Of a DNA stretch of 64,000 nt, positions 18,356-30,809 are shown one piece after another. The stretch comes from Cardiocondyla obscurior. Lineage: Eukaryota > Arthropoda > Insecta > Hymenoptera > Formicidae. The notes under the pieces are model-generated. The model worked only from the letters and a program-made list of their open reading frames with translations. It made no database searches and was not told the DNA's origin. Each line of letters starts with the position of its first letter. The first letter of the stretch is position 1. A program made the position numbers and the translations under genes. The stretch is taken from contig NC_091876.1 in NCBI RefSeq assembly GCF_019399895.1, positions 1,178,001 to 1,242,000 of the forward strand. The letters run 5' to 3'.

Positions 18356-19307
18356 ATATTATGATAATATTTATTATTACTTTATTACTTACTACTATTA
18401 TCTACAACTCCTGCCCACACATTTAATTTTCACATAATTGAAATGAGGTTTCTCCTACTGCATGAGGATTTTCATGTTGCTATAGAACGTAATTTTTTGA
18501 ATTAAAGATCTTATTCAGGGTAAATAATGCATCATCCTTTTACAATATTTTATTTAAAATTAACGGATCTCGCCGACACTACGCGAGGAATTCTAAATGG
18601 GTTTTATTAATAATTATTAATCCAAAAAGAAGACGGGTGCAGCCCATCTTCCCAAATAACTTGATGTATCAAATTTTTTTGATACATAAAGAGTTGGCGC
18701 TACTCGGCGGATACCATTTTCCGAATTTTTTTTAAACATATTGTTACGTCAGGAATGGAAGTATTTTTAAAAATTGTTTACCTCTTCTCGGTAGCTTAGG
18801 GAAAGGCTCGAGAGCAGGTAGGAAGGAGAAAAAGATTTTGGAGAGTGACGTAACTACTGATCCTTGCGTGGCACGTGTTTAGAAGTGCCACGCGTAAACG
18901 CGCTAGGAATGGGTTCGAGTTAATTGTGAGATGGAGTTAGCACGTTATTTTGGTTCTTTTTAGGGAAAGGAATTTAATTCTTATTCCCTGGGACAGAACC
19001 GGAGGTGATTTTTCGCACACAATAGATAGAGGGATTATTTTGAAATAATTAATTCAGGATTTTCAATTATAAAAATTGGTAAATTTAATATAAATCAAAT
19101 ACATTTAAAATAAAAAAACAAAGTTAATGAATTGATAAAAAGAATAATAAAATAGGAGAAAGGAATAGGTCTTAACAATAAATAAATTTTAAACATATTT
19201 AAACGTGGAAATTACATTAAGCGTTTAATAAAAAATAAATGTTTATGAGTATGAGTGTATGTATAAAAATCACAATTTATAATATGAGTTTTACAAATGA
19301 GAAGTAC
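18356..19307. other. AT-rich interval, no gene seen
   Basis: AT-rich, with no credible ORF and no recognised element. A short inverted sequence around 18667-18690 (ATCAAATTTTTTTGAT) is the only local structure noticed. Confidence 0.4.
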
Positions 19308-19925
19308 AATTAACGCCGCGGGGATGTTACGCGGTCGTGGCCGGTTTATTTAACGCGAAAAGACGGGTGTTAGTCCTTCGAATATACGAGTTACGCGGAG
19401 ACACGCGTTGAGCACGTGGCCGGTAGATGAGATCCGCACAGAATTTAACAATGAGTTTCATGCTTGAGTTAGTCCTTAAATTGATATCTGTCTGTTTAAA
19501 TGTTCTTGAGAGCTCGCACTGAGTTTAAACAACGAGTTACAATTATATTAATCGTGAGATCACACGCTGCGAGATCTGATGAGCTACTGAGCACGAGGTT
19601 CAACACGCCTCGTGTTACAGAGTGATGTCTTCTAGAAGATTCTTGGCGTGTTGCACACGGCGAAGATAATCTGGATGAGTTGTACTGGAGACAAGGCGAT
19701 GAGTTGAACGATGAGTAGCACGATGAGTAAGAATTCTGAGAGAAGCACACTGCACGTTGTTGCACACGAGGTGATGCTTGGCACGGCTGAGTGAACACTG
19801 ATAAGCCTCGAGCCGGCAACGCCTTCGAGAATCGGAGGCAATTATTGAACGACGGATCGATATCGATCCGTCGCCGGCGATCGGCCACGAGGTGCTGCCC
19901 CCGCGGCGGTGACATGATTAATTAC
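19308..19925 (-). repeat. 140-aa-ORF repeat family, copy 1
   Basis: A ~620-bp unit repeated in inverted orientation at 33150-33800. Both copies end in GC-rich inverted ends (CGCCGCGGGG...CCCCGCGGCG). The enclosed frame (19496-19915, 139 codons, starting MSPPRGQHLVADRRR) is open in both copies and differs by a small in-frame tandem repeat (YSS/FNSS). No family is recognised, and similarity seems to extend slightly beyond the unit. It could be part of a non-autonomous element. Confidence 0.55.
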
Positions 19926-20674
19926 TAAATTAAAATCTTTTAACAGTGTATATGTGGCGGATCCCTCCGACGTCACACGCCGGATGACGCCACCTCATAC
20001 ATTACCGGCCGTCCGGAAGAGGAAACAAATTATAATCCCGCGGCCTTTCTTTTAATATTAGTCACTCCGTGGTCATCGTCCGACATCAGCTTTTGTCTCG
20101 GGATTTCCCCGGTTGATTACGGTTAATCTCCCGGGACTTTCCCGATTTACTTTTCTAAGACAACGGCTCGGATGGCTCGTTGCGTCAGCCGAGCCCTCAG
20201 AGTCCCTCCGAGTTTCAGAGCGAGCACATCGCTGAGCTGTCGTCTTCCACGACACTTAATATTTTCTATTGTCGATCGCGTATCAGTTTGTGCATCGAGT
20301 GCATACGTGCGAATTACACTGCGTGCCCAAGCCTGGCCAGACCTCTTGCGAATCACAAACTGCGAACTGCGAACTGCGAACTGCGAGGTCCTTGCGTCTG
20401 CTGCTGACAGCATCTTTCCGCCGCTGCGGAATACAGATAAGTCGACGTGGTCTATACCGACCCGCTCTTATTTCCTCAAATGAGAGGATTACTTTTCTTT
20501 ATTATTTGTATGCTTCTTTTTATTACATTTATAATCACGTGTTATTTTCTTTACCTATTTGTTAAATATATTTGATTGTTAATTGTGAACTGTCAAGTGT
20601 TTGCCTTTCTGTCCTAACTTGTGACACCCCTTATTCTGCGCGACTTGTAGTGCCGGCTGGACACCGTCAACATC

Positions 20675-20719
<45 letters not shown>

Positions 20720-20747
20720 TTGTAAAATGTGTAAGATTTTTATGGTG
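19926..20747. other. Intergenic, (TA)n microsatellite
   Basis: No gene supported. A small tandem repeat of GCGAACT lies at 20356-20382 and a (TA)n tract at 20682-20714, where the downstream retroelement copy is truncated. Confidence 0.5.
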
Positions 20748-21566
20748 TTATTCTAATTCTATTTCTATTATTTCCGCGACTCGTGCGGTTGATCGCGGAA
20801 ATACTCGATCAATGAGCCTGATCGGAACTAGGAAGGAGAGTTCCACCCCAGGATAAAGGATTAAAAAGTTTTCATCAGGAGACGCCCTGCTGGTTTGTCT
20901 CCTGATTTTTTCAGGATCGAAATGGTCCGGGCCTATGGTGAAGGCCCTTTCCGGGATAGGATCCATCCACGGAGTGTAAGTTCTCCGGAGGAGCTTGAGG
21001 AAAGGATCAACGACCGCTCTCGGTTTCTCTTGCTCCCCGAGGAACTCCACACTCGGGGCGGGAGAAGGGGAAGGTTTCGGGCTGTCAGGTTCTTGCCAAG
21101 TGACGGTTTCGTCCTCAGCAAAGGAACCGACTTTCTCGGGTTCCCCAGGATATGGATTCGGCGATGGGATAGGAGAGGAGCATGCTCTAGGAGCAGCTCC
21201 AGGAAAATGGTCGTCGGAAGTTAAGGAGATGTCCGGAGTGTAGAAAGAAGAAGTCGGGCGGAACTGCTCCGAGTCAGACTCGATTGACGTCGGAGATCTT
21301 GACCGCGGTGGTGTAGGTATCCGTGTCGGTAAACATTCTTTGTCTTCCGAGTCCACGCCATTAAATGGCGAGTTGGGAGACGCGGAAGGAAGAGGCGACC
21401 ACGGTCGCTCGGATCTTCGTTTTGGAGGATCGGCTGTATCCTCCCTTGGCGCCGCCGCGAGCAAGAATTGCACGAAGAAGCTTCTAACCAGCTCTCGCAA
21501 TTTCCTTATTTTTCTGTTCCTCCGCGCCCGACTTTTCTTTATGGATCTTAGATTGTTAGATTCCAC
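20748..21566 (-). CDS. Pro/Ser/Glu-rich repeat-family protein, copy 1
   Basis: 272 codons. A basic N-terminus (KKSRARRNRKIRKLREL) is followed by a Pro/Ser/Glu-rich middle and a conserved C-terminal part (ERAFTIGPDHFDPEKIRRQT, FLILYPGVELSFL, PIRLIDRVFPRS). A clear homologue lies at 46371-46931, so this is an element-borne protein. It sits downstream (minus strand) of LTR-like sequence with a TATA box and splice signals, in the position of a gag or accessory ORF. No CCHC, protease or RT is visible. The acidic, proline-rich profile would also fit a transcription or adaptor protein. Function unknown. Confidence 0.5.
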   Translation of the reverse strand: MESNNLRSIKKSRARRNRKIRKLRELVRSFFVQFLLAAAPREDTADPPKRRSERPWSPLPSASPNSPFNGVDSEDKECLPTRIPTPPRSRSPTSIESDSEQFRPTSSFYTPDISLTSDDHFPGAAPRACSSPIPSPNPYPGEPEKVGSFAEDETVTWQEPDSPKPSPSPAPSVEFLGEQEKPRAVVDPFLKLLRRTYTPWMDPIPERAFTIGPDHFDPEKIRRQTSRASPDENFLILYPGVELSFLVPIRLIDRVFPRSTARVAEIIEIELE

Positions 21567-24358
21567 TAAAAAGGTATCAATTTAAAATTGAATTAATGAA
21601 ACAATTATCGAGAGAAAATGATAGAGCATCACGTCGCATTCTTCCTTCCGGATCTCTCCATACGTCACTTTAGAGGTTCTCGCAGTCTCTCTGACCGGAT
21701 GGAGCCTCACTCAAATTAAGGTTTTGATAGTCACCATTTATTGGCCGCTAATCGCAACCTCTGACAAAAGGAAGCCCACTAACTGAGTTGAGTTACCGAA
21801 GAACTCGAAGGACTCTAGAGAGATGCCGAATTTGCGAGATGCGAACGGCACCCTGACAATTCCCTCGTCATTCATTTTGAAGGTATTTAGAATTTTAATT
21901 TTAGTGGAACCGTTTCGAAGGGGAAAGGAAATAAGAATTAAATAAATGATGAGACTTACTACTTGCTGTCTTCAATTATCCTCGGACGAGTCCTTGGTAG
22001 TCCCTTTATTTCTTGTGGTTCACAGAATATTTCACAAGTCACTTGTTTTTTCAAGACTCAGAGAGCAATTATATATATCAAGACGGTCCAGAGACAGAAT
22101 GAGAGCGAGTCCCGCCGAAACACGCGGTTTTATAACCTCAGAAAAGGGGAAGACTAGCACCGGATTTTCATTTTTGAAAAAGTCAATGTTCTTATTTGTC
22201 AGCCATGTCCCTCCACTTTTCCTTTTTCTTAATTATAGGTTACTTGCATCTCATCCCTTCGCTGATTTTCTTAGGCTCTAAGTTTTCGCCCTTAAGTTTA
22301 TAATTCATGGTGAGAAGTTCCCGATATCTATTGGCCCGAGAGAAAAATTTGTTCATACCAGGCTCTGCCCACATGGCTTCCCCCTTCCAACCTTCCAGAA
22401 TATTATTATTAATAATTAGAGGAAAATTGTTAACGGATTCTTTTCGTTATCGCCTGATCGTGTTTGTTTATAGGACTCGACTACGTGTCATATTCTTACG
22501 ATCGCAGGACTTTCGCGCCTTTGTTTTGCTTATATCTCGGATCCACGGTATAACTGCGATCTCAAGTGCTTTACTTATCGCCAGACATTCGATATTGATT
22601 CTGAATTGTTTTGGCCCTATTAGTTTAATGTCCCTTGAAGAGTTTTCTGTTTAGCTTTCCGTCGGCATCTATAGCATGATTGTTCTAAGTTTAATTTAAG
22701 CATCCAGCGATAAGGATTTCTGAGTATAAAATTATTTCTTCTGGAAGCTTGGAAGTTTTCTCTAGTCACCAAATAGTCACGGTTTACTTTTTTTATCTAA
22801 TTTATTGATCGCGTGTCGGAAAAAAGGAGATGTGGAGTCCGAGGACGTAACAATATCTATGATTTGTTCCTCGGTGCGGACATCTCGCCGAAGAGAACGG
22901 TCAAGGTGTAGCCGATTCACACCCACACATCCTGTTTGTCGCGAACGTGGCACGCACTTCGCGATTGTGTTCGCGGAAAGCGGATTCCACTAAAAAATTT
23001 ATAGTTTGGATTTAATTTTTTATAAGAAAGGATTTAACAAATTTATCAAAGAAAGGGTCGAGGGATACTCGTCACTGACGATTTCCAGAGCTTTCGGCCC
23101 GCCCATTAATGGATCTCCGCGGTTCATCTTAAGCAAAGCTCGTTTCCCGTTTTCTTAATGCCGTGGATAGTCGCCAAAGTTCCAGCAACATTTCACTGCG
23201 TGAACCACAGTGAGTTGTTAGTTATTCGACGGCATATCACAGCCGATATTCGGTAGCAATACTCTTCGCAAATCTGAATCGCCACGAAATCCAAAGAACA
23301 TAATCGAATCTCCGAAACTCCGACACAGACAATCCCTTCTCTCTTTTTTGAATTTAACGAAAGGAACACTTTGGATTAACTTTAGTGGACATTTAGTGGA
23401 ATCAATTTAGTTCGCGGGATAATATAATTGATCGTCGAAACTTACTTTTTGGAGATCCTCTGGAGAGTCTTCTTGTCTGATTTCACTGCAGTCTTGCGCA
23501 AACAGGCACTCGCGATTTGCTTAATAAAACTTATGCGTTGAAAATCTGGTGAGCAAGAGAGCGTGCTCCGCTGGAACACAAGATTTTATAAGCTCGAAAA
23601 AGGAGAGGACTATTGCCGAATTTTCATATTTTCAAAACTCAAAGCTTTCATTTGCCGAGTCTGTTTCTCCACTTTTCTTATTTTACAATTATTGGGCACT
23701 CGCACCTCATCCCTTCTCTGTTTCTTAAACTTCTAAGTTTTTCGCCCTTAGTTTCTAGATTGGTGAGAAGTTCCCGAAATCCATTGGTTTTTGAAATAAA
23801 ATGTTTATAAGAGGCTCCGCCTTAGCGAGTCATCTTTTCCGAACCTTCCAGAATGTTATTAACATTTTTAGAGAAATGGTTGGAAAACTTTTACTATCGG
23901 TATAACTTATTGTGTTGCCTGAATTTTATTGCTTTTGTCCGCATGACATACTCCGGTAATTACGGGCCTCTCGCGCCCTTGGTTTTTCAAAGGCTCAGCA
24001 TTCACGGTGCAATTACATTTTTTAAAAAAGTTATTCTTTCTTCTTAAAGCCCTTTCCTACGGTGGACATTCTAATGAGAGTTTGAAATATTTATGAGCCT
24101 TTAGGTTTGATTTTTTTGTCATGTCTAGACAAGTTCCTTTTGTCTGGGTCTCGTTGGCGCCCGTTTACAATTTGTTGTATGTTTTTGATGTTTTCACGCA
24201 ATAAGCAGTACCGAAATATTTTAGTTTTAAGAATTGTCTTTCTGGAGGGTTCTAAAGTATTTTCTTTGTGTTACAATGGAGTACGGTATACCTACCCCCT
24301 AACTAAATTTTCTAATATTTTTTTTAAAAAAAAGAGACGCGGAGTCGGAGACGTAACA
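21567..24358 (-). mobile_element. Two partial copies of an LTR-like repeat
   Basis: Two blocks, 22852 down to about 21600 and 24358 down to about 22900, plus a third at 48511-46932, share the same landmarks on the minus strand: a start TGTTACGTC..., a TATA box (TTATAAAAC/TTATAAAATC at about 22135 and 23590), a leader ending in a splice donor (GTAAGT at about 21959 and 23450), and, in the first and third, a conserved TGGTGACTATCAAAAC that could be a primer-binding site. The layout suggests LTR retroelements with an intron in the leader. No pol is present. Confidence 0.5.
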
Positions 24359-25404
24359 CTGTCGAATGACAACAAATACTAACAAAAATTAAACAGTCAG
24401 GTTGCATCAATAACTTGTCAAACTTTCCGATTAACTTGATGCAGATGTTTCTGACTCTTGATTCTTAAAATATTAATAAAAAAAATTTATATAAAAATGT
24501 AACAATATTTGAATTATAATTTATATAAATTTTCATTGTTTTTTATTTATTTTGTAACGATGCACCCTGGCGGTGAACTGTTTTGGTCGAACAACAGCCG
24601 GACGCTGTACCGAAGAACCGTCCGGCGGAAACCCAGGACGTGGTGCGTCCCAAAACATATTTTTATTATCTTGTACATTACGCGAATAATAACGGCGGTA
24701 CGCCAACTGTCGTTCCGCGGCTAACAACATTGTTAGCTATTTATTTTTATTTAATAAAAGCATTATTCAATTAGCTTATGCAGTAAGATTTACAAATTGT
24801 AAATAAAAGATAAGTATCTATTCATAATTTTATTACATTATAAAATATTACAGGTAGAAAATATTTAGATTTTTCTTCATTATGCATTCTTTGTTGTATG
24901 CAATACAGATACATAACCGGCTGATGTTTTTATTAACTGTAAAATATATATTTATTAATAATAATACAATTAAGAGGATTTTAAAGTGGTGTGAATTAAC
25001 GACTAAATTTTGTAAACGCTTTTATTTAATAAATAGTTAGATATTATTGTTTCCCTCGGGGTTAAAAAATTTTACATTAAAATACGTTAATTTATTCGGA
25101 CTTTTGTTTCCAAAGCACTGCATGTTACATGGGTAGTACATAGGTGTGCAGTAAAATTCGGTGGTGATAAGTAAGGAAAGGGCACAAGTGGAAAAAATGG
25201 ACTAGGGAGTAGAAGTAGAAAAGATGGAAGGGAAAGAAAGTGATGGGAAAGATGCAAGGTTTGGAGAAAGGACAAAAAGTGAATATGTGTGTAGAAAAGT
25301 AAACATGAGGTTAAGAGAAATAGTGAAAGAGTGAGTGAGAGAGGAATTGATGAGAAAACGAGAAAAAGTGATAGAAGAAGAGAGAGTGAAATTGAAAGGT
25401 AGTG
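24359..25404. other. AT-rich interval, fragments only
   Basis: Positions 24386-24460 match 37215-37290 (CTTGTCAAACTTTCCGATTA shared), a dispersed repeat. Positions 24559-24725 are a GC-rich island without a recognisable gene. Positions 25140-25404 are purine-rich and continue beyond the Tc1 insertion at 31963, so they belong to the LINE debris there. Confidence 0.4.
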
Positions 25405-26785
25405 TACAGTCACTCACATATTTATTCGGACACCAATGTATTTTGACCTTTTAATTACTATATTTTTAATACGCGAACGCAGAATAAAAAAATTATGTTA
25501 TATTTTATTAGGTAGCACTGTATAGATAAAATTAATACAAAAATTTAATTATTATTATTTTTTATTATTTAAATAATAACACAAATACCGCAAAACGACA
25601 AGTTTGTACCTCACAAAATTATTCGGACACTAAAAGAATAACTTACAAACTATAAAAAAAAGAGCTTACAAACTAAAAAAAAATAAAAATTTAATATTTG
25701 GTAGGGTACCCCTTTTGCTGAATTACATGTTGTAACCGCGTGGGAACAGAGGAAATTAATTTTTTTAAGTATTCTACACTAATTTTCGCTCATTCTTCTT
25801 TTAAACGTTTTTTTAATTCGTCTATTGAGCCTATTGTTGTTTGACGAACTCTGCGATCTAATTCATCCCAAACATATTCGATAGGATTTAAGTCTGGGGA
25901 TTGCGGAGGTGGTTGTAATACCTGTTTACAATTATATAACAAGTATTCCTGTACTATACGTGCCTTATGTTTGGGATCGTTGTCTTGATACAGTTTAAAG
26001 TTATTTGCAATCCCTATTTTTAACGCACTTTGATGGAAATTATTTTTTTAAATTTTTAAATATCTATTCTTATCTAATATATCGTCTATAAAAACTAAAT
26101 GCCCCACGCCGAAAGCAGACATGCAGCCCCACATCATGACAGAACCTCCTCCGTGTTTCACTGTTCCGTGCAGGTTTTTCGGTTTTACGTGTTTGTTACA
26201 TTTCCGCCACACTCGGATTTTATTTTTATTAAGATGAAATTTTTATAGACGAGAGCAAATTTAATATGACCGGAAGTGATGGAAGAGTCTGAGTGTGACG
26301 GAAATGTAACGAACACTTAAAACCGAAAAACCTGCACGGAACAGTAAAACACGGAGGAGGTTCTGTCATGGTGTGGGGCTGCATTTCTGCTTTCGGCGTG
26401 GGGCATTTAGTTTTTATAGACTGTTGAACTTTATTCTTTACTTTTTGTTCTTTTTGTTCGCCGAAGGAACAAAATTGGAGGTGTGGTTCGACAGGAAAGA
26501 AATCAAAATCAGATCGCGAGTTTAATGCAGACAACTTTACTTTAAAGACGAATTTAACTCACACGAGTATACAAAGAACAATTGCGGTAATCGAGATGTG
26601 CTCGGTCGGACAGTCGCTTCTCGAGAGAGAGATACCGCGTGCCAGCCGAATCGTTTCGACACTCGCGCATTCGCAACGGCGCTTCCAGAACCTTCTGGAA
26701 TGTTCTACATGTTTACACACACACTCACATTCTCACGCTCATACAGAAGTACAAATTCTTATTATGAAGCTCGGTAACTTACTCC

Positions 26786-27847
26786 TCAACACTTCCCCAG
26801 TTTACCGAGTTTCATATCACAAATATTTAATTCATGTTTTAACGTATGAAATCTATCTCGTGGCAATGCCTTTGTACATATATCAGCCAACTGATATTCC
26901 GAAGGTACATATTTTATTTCAATACATTTTTCTGCCACCTTTTCTCGAACAAAATGAAATCTTATATCTATGTGTTTTGTCCGTTTATGAAATTCAGGGT
27001 TATTAATTAATCTTATTGTACTCTGATTGTCGACATATAAAGTGGTCGGAATTTGCGTATCACAATCTAAATCCTTCAATAATTGACGAAGCCATACAGC
27101 TTCTCTTGACGCTGCCGAAGCTGCGACATATTCTGACTCTGTTGTGCTTAATGTGACCAGCTTCTGCCTTTGTGAGGACCAGCTCACTGGTGCACTACAA
27201 ATATTAAAAATATAACCCGTTGTCGACCTTCGCGTATCAATATCTCCAGCAAAGTCCGCGTCTGAATATCCACTTAACTCGTCTGACTTACCCTGAACTT
27301 CATAAAGTAGACCATGATCCATTGTACCAACCAAATACTTAAAGATTCGCTTTATTGCACTCCAATGACTACGCGTATGTTTGTCTGTATATCTACTTAC
27401 TACATTTACCGAATACGCTATATCCGGTCGCGATACGAGCGCCAAAAACATCAGAGAGCCTACAGCCTCTCTGTAAGGAACTTTTTCTGATTCTTCTTCA
27501 CTTGAATCATTAATAGACAATATTGCATTAGGATCTGCCGGTATACATAAATTTTTCGCGTTAACAAAATTAAATTTTTCTAGTAAACGTCGCACGTACA
27601 AACTTTGGTGAATAAACATTTGTTTATTTACTCTATCGCGCTCGATTTGCATTCCTATAAACGAATTCACGTCGGTAACAACTATTTCAAACGAACCTTT
27701 CAGTTTTATTATTACCGCTTGTATTGCCGTTTCCGACTCACTTATTATTAGACCATCGTCAACAAATAACGCAAGATAAACGACTTTATTTTCAACTATG
27801 CCCCGGTAAATACATTTGTCGGCATTACTTTCTTTAAATTTAAACAT
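26786..27847 (-). CDS. Copia RT/RNase H (second part, frame-shifted)
   Basis: 353 codons continuing the reverse transcriptase: catalytic YLALFVDDGLIISES, then YSDADFAGDIDTRRSTTGY and TLSTTESEYVAASAASREAVW of Copia RNase H. It ends 5 bp inside the 3' LTR. It lacks its own plausible promoter or gag and is the remainder of the frame starting at 30809. A one-base length change in the homopolymer between the two pieces explains the break; sequencing error is possible because the LTRs are almost identical. Confidence 0.88.
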   Translation of the reverse strand: MFKFKESNADKCIYRGIVENKVVYLALFVDDGLIISESETAIQAVIIKLKGSFEIVVTDVNSFIGMQIERDRVNKQMFIHQSLYVRRLLEKFNFVNAKNLCIPADPNAILSINDSSEEESEKVPYREAVGSLMFLALVSRPDIAYSVNVVSRYTDKHTRSHWSAIKRIFKYLVGTMDHGLLYEVQGKSDELSGYSDADFAGDIDTRRSTTGYIFNICSAPVSWSSQRQKLVTLSTTESEYVAASAASREAVWLRQLLKDLDCDTQIPTTLYVDNQSTIRLINNPEFHKRTKHIDIRFHFVREKVAEKCIEIKYVPSEYQLADICTKALPRDRFHTLKHELNICDMKLGKLGKC

Positions 27848-27857
27848 TTTTAGGAAA

Positions 27858-30809
27858 TTATCGAATTTTTTGATTCCAACAGCGCGGGGATTGTTTCAAT
27901 CCGTACAGAGATTTATTTAGCTTACAGACCATTTTGTTTCCTGACGACTTCAGTCCCTCTGGTATTTGCATGTGTATGGTTTCCTCAAGTTCTCCATACA
28001 GGAAGGCAGTTCTTACATCAAACTGCTTTATCTCCAGATCTCGTTGCGTCGCCAGCGCCAGAAGTACTCTCAAGGAGTCGTACCTGGTCACAGGTGCAAA
28101 TGTCTCCTTATAATCTGTTCCAAACTGTTGTTGGAATCCTCTGGCACATAACCTGGCCTTATGCCGTATTATTCGTCCTGCTGAATCTTGAATAACTCTA
28201 AAAACCCACTTAGAGTCAATTAGTCGCTGATTCAGCTGCCTCGGCACCAGCGTCCAAGTTTTATTTGTCTCGTGAGCTGCTAGCTCCTCCTCAATGGCCT
28301 TGGTCCATTTGTCCTTGTCAGGTCCTGCTACAGCTTCCTGAAATGTCTCAGGTACAGAATATTGAGCGTAATTTACTTCGTACCTTTTTGGAGGTTTTAA
28401 TGAGGCACGATCTCTGAGACCCTTTTCTGCAGCAGGTTGTCTGGCTCTTATTGGCTGCTCCGGCTCGACTCTGGCTCTGACTTCCCCATCAGAGTCAGGT
28501 TCACTCACACTGTCGAGATCTTCCCCTTCGCTGTTGTCTTGTTCGTCTGCTTCTTCTTCATCAGGTTTCTGAGGCCACGCTTCGACATTGACAACTCCTT
28601 GTTGGTCGATTTGACTGGTATTGGTGTCTTCATTGAAAACCACGTCTCTCGACACAGTAACTTTGTTTGTAATAGGGTCCCACAATCTGTAATTTGTTGA
28701 TTCAGCTTGGTAGCCTACTAGAATTAACTTCTTGGCTTTCTTGTCCATCTTTTTTCTAAACTGCTTGTCGATCCAGGCGTATGCTTCAGTTCCAAATACT
28801 TTTACATGTGATAGCTCAGGTTTCTTCTCATTCCAAGCCTCGAATGGTGTCACAGTCTTCTTCTTCTTTATCGCGGTGCGATTCAGCAAATACACTGCAG
28901 TGTTAATTGCTTCAGCCCAGAGTTTCTTTGGTAAGTCTTTGGCCTGCAACATTGTCCTTGCGCTTTCAACTATCGTTCGGTTTTCACGCTCAGCCTTTCC
29001 ATTTTGTTGAGGCGAGTACGGTGCCGTATTTTCCAACTTGATGCCTTGTTCCTTGGCGTAATTTTGAAGTTCATTATTGACGTATTCTCTGCCGTTGTCC
29101 GCATGGAGAACTTTTATGCTGTGTCCGTATTTATTCATTACTAGTCTATCGAACTCCTTCAGTTTCTCGCACACGTCCGATTTGTGCTTGATAAAGTACA
29201 CTGTTCGGTAGTCCGTCGCCTCGTCGATGAACAGCAAATAGTATTTAGCCCCTCCTAGTGAATCTTCCGAAAAAGGACCACACACGTCAGTATGCACCAT
29301 TTCTCCCGGTTTCCAGCACTTGCCGCCAACACTCGAGTTCTTGTTAAACTTTAGTCTGTGGGCTTTCCCGTATTGACAGGCCTCACAGAAGAAGTCTTTT
29401 TTGTTACTTAACTTTACACCTTTGACTGCATCGCTCGTTAAGACTGTCTTTAATTGTTTCGCGTTTATGTGGCCTAACCGCTCGTGCCACGTGCGCAAAT
29501 CCGTGGACGTCACGTTTGCCTCGTTTCCACTGCACTTCACCGTCACTCGGAAAAACAACCGATAAATGTCATTTGATTGCTTGATTCCGATCGCGTGCAT
29601 TTCTCCTTCTCGTTCGAGTAACACACTCTCTTCGTTGAACGTCACACTGTAACCCCTCTTTGTGCAGGCTCCCACAGAAAATAAATTTCTTTTAATGTCT
29701 GGTACTAACAATACATTATCTATTCGAGCAGGTTTCCACTCACCATTGATCAGTTTTTCAATTATCACTGTGCCACTGCCTGTAACTTTACATTGTCCGC
29801 CATTTCCTAGTGATACCACTTCACCGTTTTCGGGTTTGAAGTTAGTCAGCCACTCACGTCGATAAGTCATGTGGCGTGACGCGCCACTGTCGGTAATCCA
29901 TGTATCTTCCACGTTCATGGATTTTATATTCAGGATTTCACCGTTAGATGGCTGTACTGACACTTTATTGTTCTTCCGGCATGGTACCGTCGCCACGAAG
30001 GCACTGTTTTCACTGACCTTGTTTGTCGAACTTGTTTGTTTTTCTCGCAGTTTCTTATAGCAATCACGCGCTAGATGTCCTGTTTTCTTACAGTAGAAGC
30101 ACTCGCCCTTGAATTTTGCACGTTTTTCGAACTGTCCCTTTTTCCTTTTGTTCTTGCTATTATCAGAGCCTTGATGTTTGCGATCACTTACACTAACCGC
30201 TGCGAGCGCACTTGTAACTTCACCGTCGATAGTTAGCCTATTTTCTTCCTTGATGAGTCTCTCGAGTAACACTCCAATTTTCTGATCTGCTAGCGGAACG
30301 CTGTCCCATGCCGTGATGAGTGTGCCGTACTTGGGTGGCAACGAACCCAGTACTTTTGCCATCACTTCGACTTCCGTCATATTTTGTCCCGCGTCCTTCA
30401 GCTGACTCGCCAAGTTCTGAACACTCGCCACGTGCTGCACCACCGAATCCTCGGGCTTCATTCGGTACTCGTGGAATCTTTGCAAGAGCAATAATTTACT
30501 GGATGCCGACTTGTGCTCGTATATTCCACTCAACGTCGTCCACATGTCTCTCGCCGTGGTACATGTAATTAGCCCTCGCAATTGCTTCCTCTCGATTGCC
30601 ATTGAAATAATGCTCATCGCCTTGGCATTCTCCTTCACCCAGGATTTCACTGCCGCATTTTCCGCACCACCCGCCGGTCTTTCTCGCGTACCGTCCACAA
30701 TGTCTTCAAGTCCATGAGACATCAAAAGTTGCTTTACCTCGAATTTCCAAGTTTGAAAATCCGATCCGTCGAACTTGGTGATTCCTCTTCCGAGTATCTC
30801 CAACGCCAT
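27858..30809 (-). CDS. Copia gag-protease-integrase-RT (first part)
   Basis: 983 codons from ATG at 30809. Order: gag (UBN2-like, KFDGSDFQTWKFEVKQLL); a CCHC knuckle CFYCKKTGHLARDC; aspartic protease WITDSGASRHMT; integrase zinc region and core with HTDVCGPF, HADNGREYVN and PQQNGKAERENRTIVE; then the N-terminal reverse transcriptase up to AFLYGELEETIHMQIPEG and LYGLKQSPRCW. It stops just past that motif because of a frame change in an A-run at about 27862-27872; the rest follows in another frame. Codon use is ordinary and no other stop was found. Confidence 0.9.
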   Translation of the reverse strand: MALEILGRGITKFDGSDFQTWKFEVKQLLMSHGLEDIVDGTRERPAGGAENAAVKSWVKENAKAMSIISMAIERKQLRGLITCTTARDMWTTLSGIYEHKSASSKLLLLQRFHEYRMKPEDSVVQHVASVQNLASQLKDAGQNMTEVEVMAKVLGSLPPKYGTLITAWDSVPLADQKIGVLLERLIKEENRLTIDGEVTSALAAVSVSDRKHQGSDNSKNKRKKGQFEKRAKFKGECFYCKKTGHLARDCYKKLREKQTSSTNKVSENSAFVATVPCRKNNKVSVQPSNGEILNIKSMNVEDTWITDSGASRHMTYRREWLTNFKPENGEVVSLGNGGQCKVTGSGTVIIEKLINGEWKPARIDNVLLVPDIKRNLFSVGACTKRGYSVTFNEESVLLEREGEMHAIGIKQSNDIYRLFFRVTVKCSGNEANVTSTDLRTWHERLGHINAKQLKTVLTSDAVKGVKLSNKKDFFCEACQYGKAHRLKFNKNSSVGGKCWKPGEMVHTDVCGPFSEDSLGGAKYYLLFIDEATDYRTVYFIKHKSDVCEKLKEFDRLVMNKYGHSIKVLHADNGREYVNNELQNYAKEQGIKLENTAPYSPQQNGKAERENRTIVESARTMLQAKDLPKKLWAEAINTAVYLLNRTAIKKKKTVTPFEAWNEKKPELSHVKVFGTEAYAWIDKQFRKKMDKKAKKLILVGYQAESTNYRLWDPITNKVTVSRDVVFNEDTNTSQIDQQGVVNVEAWPQKPDEEEADEQDNSEGEDLDSVSEPDSDGEVRARVEPEQPIRARQPAAEKGLRDRASLKPPKRYEVNYAQYSVPETFQEAVAGPDKDKWTKAIEEELAAHETNKTWTLVPRQLNQRLIDSKWVFRVIQDSAGRIIRHKARLCARGFQQQFGTDYKETFAPVTRYDSLRVLLALATQRDLEIKQFDVRTAFLYGELEETIHMQIPEGLKSSGNKMVCKLNKSLYGLKQSPRCWNQKIR